In this document: one piece after another, positions 14,622-18,066 of the stretch | Layout of the letters: each line of letters starts with the position of its first letter | Numbering within the stretch: position 1 is the first letter of the stretch | NCBI GenBank assembly: GCA_002309955.1 | Contig: DBXQ01000094.1 | Span: 1 to 18,066 of the forward strand | Origin: Bacteroidales bacterium UBA1208 | GTDB lineage: Bacteria; Bacteroidota; Bacteroidia; Bacteroidales; P3 | Reading direction: 5' to 3' | DNA length: 18,066 nucleotides | Translations under genes and position numbers: made by a program | The notes under the pieces: generated by a model | What the model saw: the letters and a program-made list of their open reading frames with translations, nothing else | The model's database searches: none | Told to the model about the DNA's origin: nothing

Positions 14622-17582
14622 ATGTCCTTCAACGAAATAAACGCAGTAGAGAACTTCGTCATTATGACGATGACGGGGGTCAATCTGAATGATACCGGGT
14701 CGGTGCATGAGGATTCGACTTCCTACGGGGCGCACTGGATATACATGCCTTCGTCGGAGCTTCACCGAGAGATCACCGAGGTAATGGTGGAGACGGAAGT
14801 GAAGAATGCCCTTATCCGCCTCAACCCCGAGATAGCAGCGCAACCCGACCGCGCCGACGAGGTGATATACAAACTGCGTTCTATCTTATTGTCGGTCAAC
14901 AGCACGGGTCTGGTGCGTGCCAACGAGGAGTTTGCCAAGTGGCTGCGTGGGGAGATGTCGATGCCTTTCGGCAAGAACTACGCCCACGTGCCAGTACGCC
15001 TAATTGACTTCGACCATATTGCTAACAACAGCTTCTGGCTGGTCAACCAGCTCAGCGTTCGCAACCGCGAGACCAAGCGTCCCGATGTGGTGATGTTCGT
15101 AAACGGCTTGCCGCTGGTGGTGGGCGAGACCAAGACACCGGTGCGTCCTGCCGTCTCGTGGCTCGATGCCGCCTCAGACATCCACGACGGCTACGAGAAC
15201 AGCGTGCCGGAACTCTTCGTGCCCAACGTGCTCAGCTTCGCCACCGAAGGAAAGAATCTTTTCTATGGTGCCGTACGCACACCGCTGGAGTTCTGGGCTG
15301 CCTGGCGACTAAACGAAGGAGCCGAGGAAGCCGAGCTGCCTGGATTGGAGGCTGTAGCCGCCGAACTGAAGCAACTGCTCGCTCCCAAGACGCTGCTCGA
15401 TATACTATACAACTTCACCACCTACACCACCAACAAGAGCCGCCAGCGTACCAAGGTGGTATGCCGCTACCAGCAGTACGAAGGTGCCAATAAGATAGTG
15501 GAGCGTGTGGTAGAGAACAAAATCAAGAAGGGTTTGATATGGCACTTCCAAGGCTCAGGCAAGTCGCTGCTGATGCTCTTCGCCGCCCAGAAGATGCGTC
15601 GTTTGCCGGCACTGAAAAACCCCACGGTGATGATTGTAGTGGACCGCATCGACCTCGACTCGCAGACACAGAACGTCTTCAAAGAGGCTCCCAATGTGAT
15701 GTCCACCGAGGACATAGAGACACTAAACAGCTATCTGGAGAACGACTCGCGCTATATCATCATCACCACCATTTTCAAGTTTAAAGATGCCAAACCCAAC
15801 ATCAACCGCCGCGACAATATCATCGTGATGGTCGACGAAGCACATCGCACCCAGGAGGGCGACCTCGGCAGCCGTATGCGTGCCGCCCTGCCCAACGCTT
15901 TCTTCTTCGGATTGACAGGCACCCCCATCAACAAGTCGGAGCACAACACCTTCTGGACCTTCGGAGCCACCGAGGACAAAGGCGGATATATGAGCCGCTA
16001 CTCGTTCGAGGATGCCCTGCGTGACGAAGCCATACTGCCGCTGCATTTCGAGCCTCGCCTACTCGACATACATATCGATCGCGAAAAGGTGGACGAAGAA
16101 TTTGAACGTATCACCAACGAGTTGGATGAGGATGCCAAGATAACCCTCTCCAACAAAGCCGCCAAGATGCTGGAGTTCCTGAAGTCACCCGACCGCATCA
16201 CCACCATCTGCAAAGACATCGCGCAGCACTATCGCGACAAGGTGGAGCCACAAGGCTTCAAAGCGATGATTGTGACGCCCGACCGCGAAGCCTGCCACCT
16301 CTACAAGATGGAGTTGAACAAATACTTCCCCGACTCGGCCTCGGCGGTGGTCATCTCCACCTCGGGCAAAGGCGACGATGAGCTGAAAAGGCTCTACAAC
16401 CTCACCAAAGACGAGCAGGAGAAACTGATAGAGAAATTCAACAAGCCAGAGTCGGAACTGAAATTCTTGATAGTCACGGCAAAACTACTGACTGGCTTCG
16501 ACTCGCCCATCCTGCAGACGATGTACCTCGACAAGGCGCTGAAGGACCACACGCTGCTGCAGGCCATCTGCCGCACCAACCGCAAGTTCCCCAACAAGAC
16601 CTTTGGCCGCATAGTGGACTATTTCGGCGTGTTCGACGATGCCGCCAAGGCCTTGGAGTTTGACGAGGAAGTGATGAGCAAGGTCATCACTAACCTCAAT
16701 GCCCTTATCGAGGAACTGCCCAAGGCAATGGAAGAGACATTGGCACATTTCGCGGGTGTCGACCGCACCATTGATGGCTTCGATGGCCTGCAGGCAGCTC
16801 AAAACGCTATCGATACCAACGAAAAACGCGATGCCTTCGCTGCCGACTATCGCCGGTTGGCCAATATCTGGGAGTCACTCTCACCCGACCCGTCGTTGGA
16901 GCCCTACCGCAGCGACTACAAATGGCTGTCGAATGTCTATCAGTCGGTCAAGCCCTCGGGCCCTGAAGCCCTTGGCAAACTGATATGGCTCTCTATGGGT
17001 GCCCAGACCAAGCGTATCATGTACGAGAACATCCACGTGGAAGGTATCCATACCAATATGGAAGAGGTTGTGCTCGACGAAGCCATGGTGTCGGCGTTGA
17101 TGGACAAGAAAGACACGAAGACTGCCAAACGCATGGAACGTGAGTTGATTAAGCGTTTCAAGAAACACGCCGACAAACCCATCTTCATTGAATTGAGCAA
17201 ACGTCTTGAGGCATTGCGCGACAAGGCAGAACAGGGATTGATAACAAGCATCGAGTTCATCAAAGAACTGTGTCAGATAGCCCGTGAGACCTTGCAGGCA
17301 GAGAAGATGGAAGCCGATACCGAGGTACGCAAGACCGGCAAAGAAGCGCTCACCGAATTGTTTATGGAGTTGCGCACAGAGGATACACCAGCAGTGGTAG
17401 GTCGTATAGTGGCAGACATCGACAGCATAGTGAAGATTGTCCGTTTCCCGGGGTGGCAGACAACAAAAGCTGGTGAGCGTGAGGTCCAGAAAGCCTTGCG
17501 CAAGACTTTATTGAAATACAAGCTACACAAAGATGAGAATCTCTTCTCAAAGGCATATCTGTATATTCGTGAATATTATTGA
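14622..17582 (+). CDS. hsdR: Type I restriction subunit HsdR
   Basis: This 986-residue motor and nuclease subunit carries all expected motifs in order. The PD-ExK nuclease is RPDVVMF (Asp155) ... VVGETKTP (Glu169, Lys171). The SF2 translocase has Walker A GSGKS (311-315), DEAH box VDEAH (Asp405-His408), motif III LTGTP (431-435) and motif VI QAICRTNR (Arg651, Arg654). The C-terminal helical part should dock onto the M-S core. HsdR cuts DNA lacking the methyl marks after ATP-driven translocation. The start at ATG 14622 is fixed by MSFNEINAV, which also begins the remnant at 13003. The gene has the higher-GC codon use of hsdM and hsdS TRD1, so it seems to belong to the original R-M set. It shows no truncation. 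Confidence 0.96.
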   Translation: MSFNEINAVENFVIMTMTGVNLNDTGSVHEDSTSYGAHWIYMPSSELHREITEVMVETEVKNALIRLNPEIAAQPDRADEVIYKLRSILLSVNSTGLVRANEEFAKWLRGEMSMPFGKNYAHVPVRLIDFDHIANNSFWLVNQLSVRNRETKRPDVVMFVNGLPLVVGETKTPVRPAVSWLDAASDIHDGYENSVPELFVPNVLSFATEGKNLFYGAVRTPLEFWAAWRLNEGAEEAELPGLEAVAAELKQLLAPKTLLDILYNFTTYTTNKSRQRTKVVCRYQQYEGANKIVERVVENKIKKGLIWHFQGSGKSLLMLFAAQKMRRLPALKNPTVMIVVDRIDLDSQTQNVFKEAPNVMSTEDIETLNSYLENDSRYIIITTIFKFKDAKPNINRRDNIIVMVDEAHRTQEGDLGSRMRAALPNAFFFGLTGTPINKSEHNTFWTFGATEDKGGYMSRYSFEDALRDEAILPLHFEPRLLDIHIDREKVDEEFERITNELDEDAKITLSNKAAKMLEFLKSPDRITTICKDIAQHYRDKVEPQGFKAMIVTPDREACHLYKMELNKYFPDSASAVVISTSGKGDDELKRLYNLTKDEQEKLIEKFNKPESELKFLIVTAKLLTGFDSPILQTMYLDKALKDHTLLQAICRTNRKFPNKTFGRIVDYFGVFDDAAKALEFDEEVMSKVITNLNALIEELPKAMEETLAHFAGVDRTIDGFDGLQAAQNAIDTNEKRDAFAADYRRLANIWESLSPDPSLEPYRSDYKWLSNVYQSVKPSGPEALGKLIWLSMGAQTKRIMYENIHVEGIHTNMEEVVLDEAMVSALMDKKDTKTAKRMERELIKRFKKHADKPIFIELSKRLEALRDKAEQGLITSIEFIKELCQIARETLQAEKMEADTEVRKTGKEALTELFMELRTEDTPAVVGRIVADIDSIVKIVRFPGWQTTKAGEREVQKALRKTLLKYKLHKDENLFSKAYLYIREYY

Positions 17583-17611
17583 TATAAAATAACAAATAAA
17601 ACAATAACATT

Positions 17612-18066
17612 ATGACCCACTACGAAATCAAATCACAAAAAGAGCTGCGCGCCGGCATGGGCGAAGGCCTGATAGAAGCTGGCAAGCGTAACGAGAACGT
17701 CGTCGCACTGAGCGCCGACGTGAAAGGCAGCGTTAAGATGGACGGCTTCGCCAAGGAGTTCCCCGAGCGCTTTATCCAGTGCGGCATCGCCGAGGCCAAT
17801 ATGGTCGGCATCGCCGCTGGTCTGAGCCTCTGCGGCAAGGTGCCCTTCATCGGGGGCTTTGCCGAGTTCGTCACCGGCCGCGTCTACGACCAGATACGAC
17901 AAGTGCTGTGCTACAGCAACAAGAATGTGAAAATATGCGGTTCGCACGCCGGCATTTCGCTCGGCGAGGACGGTGCCACGCACCAGACCATGGAGGACAT
18001 CGCCCTGATGAAAGTGCTGCCCAACATGACCGTGCTCGTACCCGCCGACTTCAACCAGGCCAAGGC
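17612..18066 (+). CDS. Transketolase C-terminal subunit (partial, runs off the window)
   Basis: This is the first 151 codons of a transketolase-family pyrimidine-binding domain, as encoded by the split C-terminal subunit. Diagnostic parts are VVALSADVKGS, the GIAEANMVGIAAGLSLCG segment (Glu61, the residue expected to activate thiamine diphosphate), and CGSHAGISLGEDGATHQTMEDIALM. With an N-terminal subunit it would move two-carbon units in the pentose phosphate pathway. The N-terminal subunit gene, usually just upstream, is absent from this window. The gene begins 29 bp after hsdR, so the defence locus now sits where its partner or promoter might have been. It is intact as far as visible, unlike the two 5' copies at 4402 and 5130. 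Confidence 0.9.
   Translation, partial: MTHYEIKSQKELRAGMGEGLIEAGKRNENVVALSADVKGSVKMDGFAKEFPERFIQCGIAEANMVGIAAGLSLCGKVPFIGGFAEFVTGRVYDQIRQVLCYSNKNVKICGSHAGISLGEDGATHQTMEDIALMKVLPNMTVLVPADFNQAK

Larger units (their letters stand above)
5268..17611 (+). other. Defence island: type I R-M operon carrying AbiE, HEPN-like and Kiwa-like genes
   Basis: The island runs from the junction where transketolase copy 2 breaks off to the base before the intact transketolase start. All genes lie on one strand with very short gaps: hsdM1/hsdM2 overlap by 4 bp, hsdS to the HEPN-like gene is 2 bp, and kwaB to hsdR is 2 bp. The exceptions are the gap before abiEi and the gap between the HEPN-like gene and kwaA that holds the hsdR remnant. 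No integrase, transposase or tRNA is visible, so the island is not shown to be self-mobile. The flanking 138-bp direct repeats are the only boundary signal. Confidence 0.7.

Noticed and set aside
5268..17611. Integrative element with its own integrase
   Set aside because: No integrase, transposase, relaxase or tRNA attachment site was found. Only the flanking gene-start repeats suggest insertion.
17633..17983. Reverse-strand open frame over the transketolase start
   Set aside because: It is a shadow of the conserved transketolase frame on the + strand.

Overview
The window looks like a chromosomal segment of a Bacteroidales bacterium, probably Prevotella-like. The signs are a promoter with the Bacteroidales TTTG / TAnnTTTG pattern, A-rich start regions with weak Shine-Dalgarno sites, a four-helix-bundle protein of the type common in that order, secreted YD-repeat-like and lipobox proteins, and moderate GC with strongly AT-rich islands. 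All credible genes lie on the + strand. The genus is inferred only from these features.

Left part (150-4337): ordinary accessory genes. They are a subtype-B tannase-like esterase lipoprotein, a GyrI-like ligand-binding protein, a GNAT acetyltransferase, a secreted YD-repeat-like protein, and a four-helix-bundle protein framed on both sides by four 9-bp units of the form TCNGACNNN.

Boundaries: the 5' end of a transketolase C-terminal-subunit gene occurs three times, as short broken copies at 4402 and 5130 and as an apparently intact gene from 17612 that runs off the window. Between copies 1 and 2 lies a thioredoxin-like lipoprotein. Between copies 2 and 3 lies a defence locus of about 12.3 kb. 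This looks like repeated insertion at one chromosomal spot, each event leaving a truncated gene start behind.

Defence locus (5333-17582), apparently one co-directional operon: hsdM1 (NPPF) - hsdM2 (NPPY) - abiEi - abiEii - hsdS - HEPN-like gene - hsdR remnant - kwaA - kwaB - hsdR. The two methyltransferases differ in motif IV exactly as in the heterodimeric type I systems known to make m6A on one strand and m4C on the other. Inside this restriction-modification (R-M) operon sit an AbiE toxin-antitoxin pair with its own promoter and a flanking 39-bp repeat, a large uncharacterised protein with a C-terminal Rx5H motif in the position PrrC occupies in prr loci, and a Kiwa-like pair. The Kiwa pair is flanked by a duplicated hsdR start, which marks it as a secondary insertion. 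From the middle of hsdS (about 10,800) to the hsdR start (14622) the DNA is clearly AT-richer than the other R-M genes, which suggests separate origins.

The expected joint role is layered phage defence. Methylation by M1-M2-S protects the host and HsdR restricts unmodified DNA. AbiE, the HEPN-like protein and Kiwa could act as independent or back-up layers if restriction fails.
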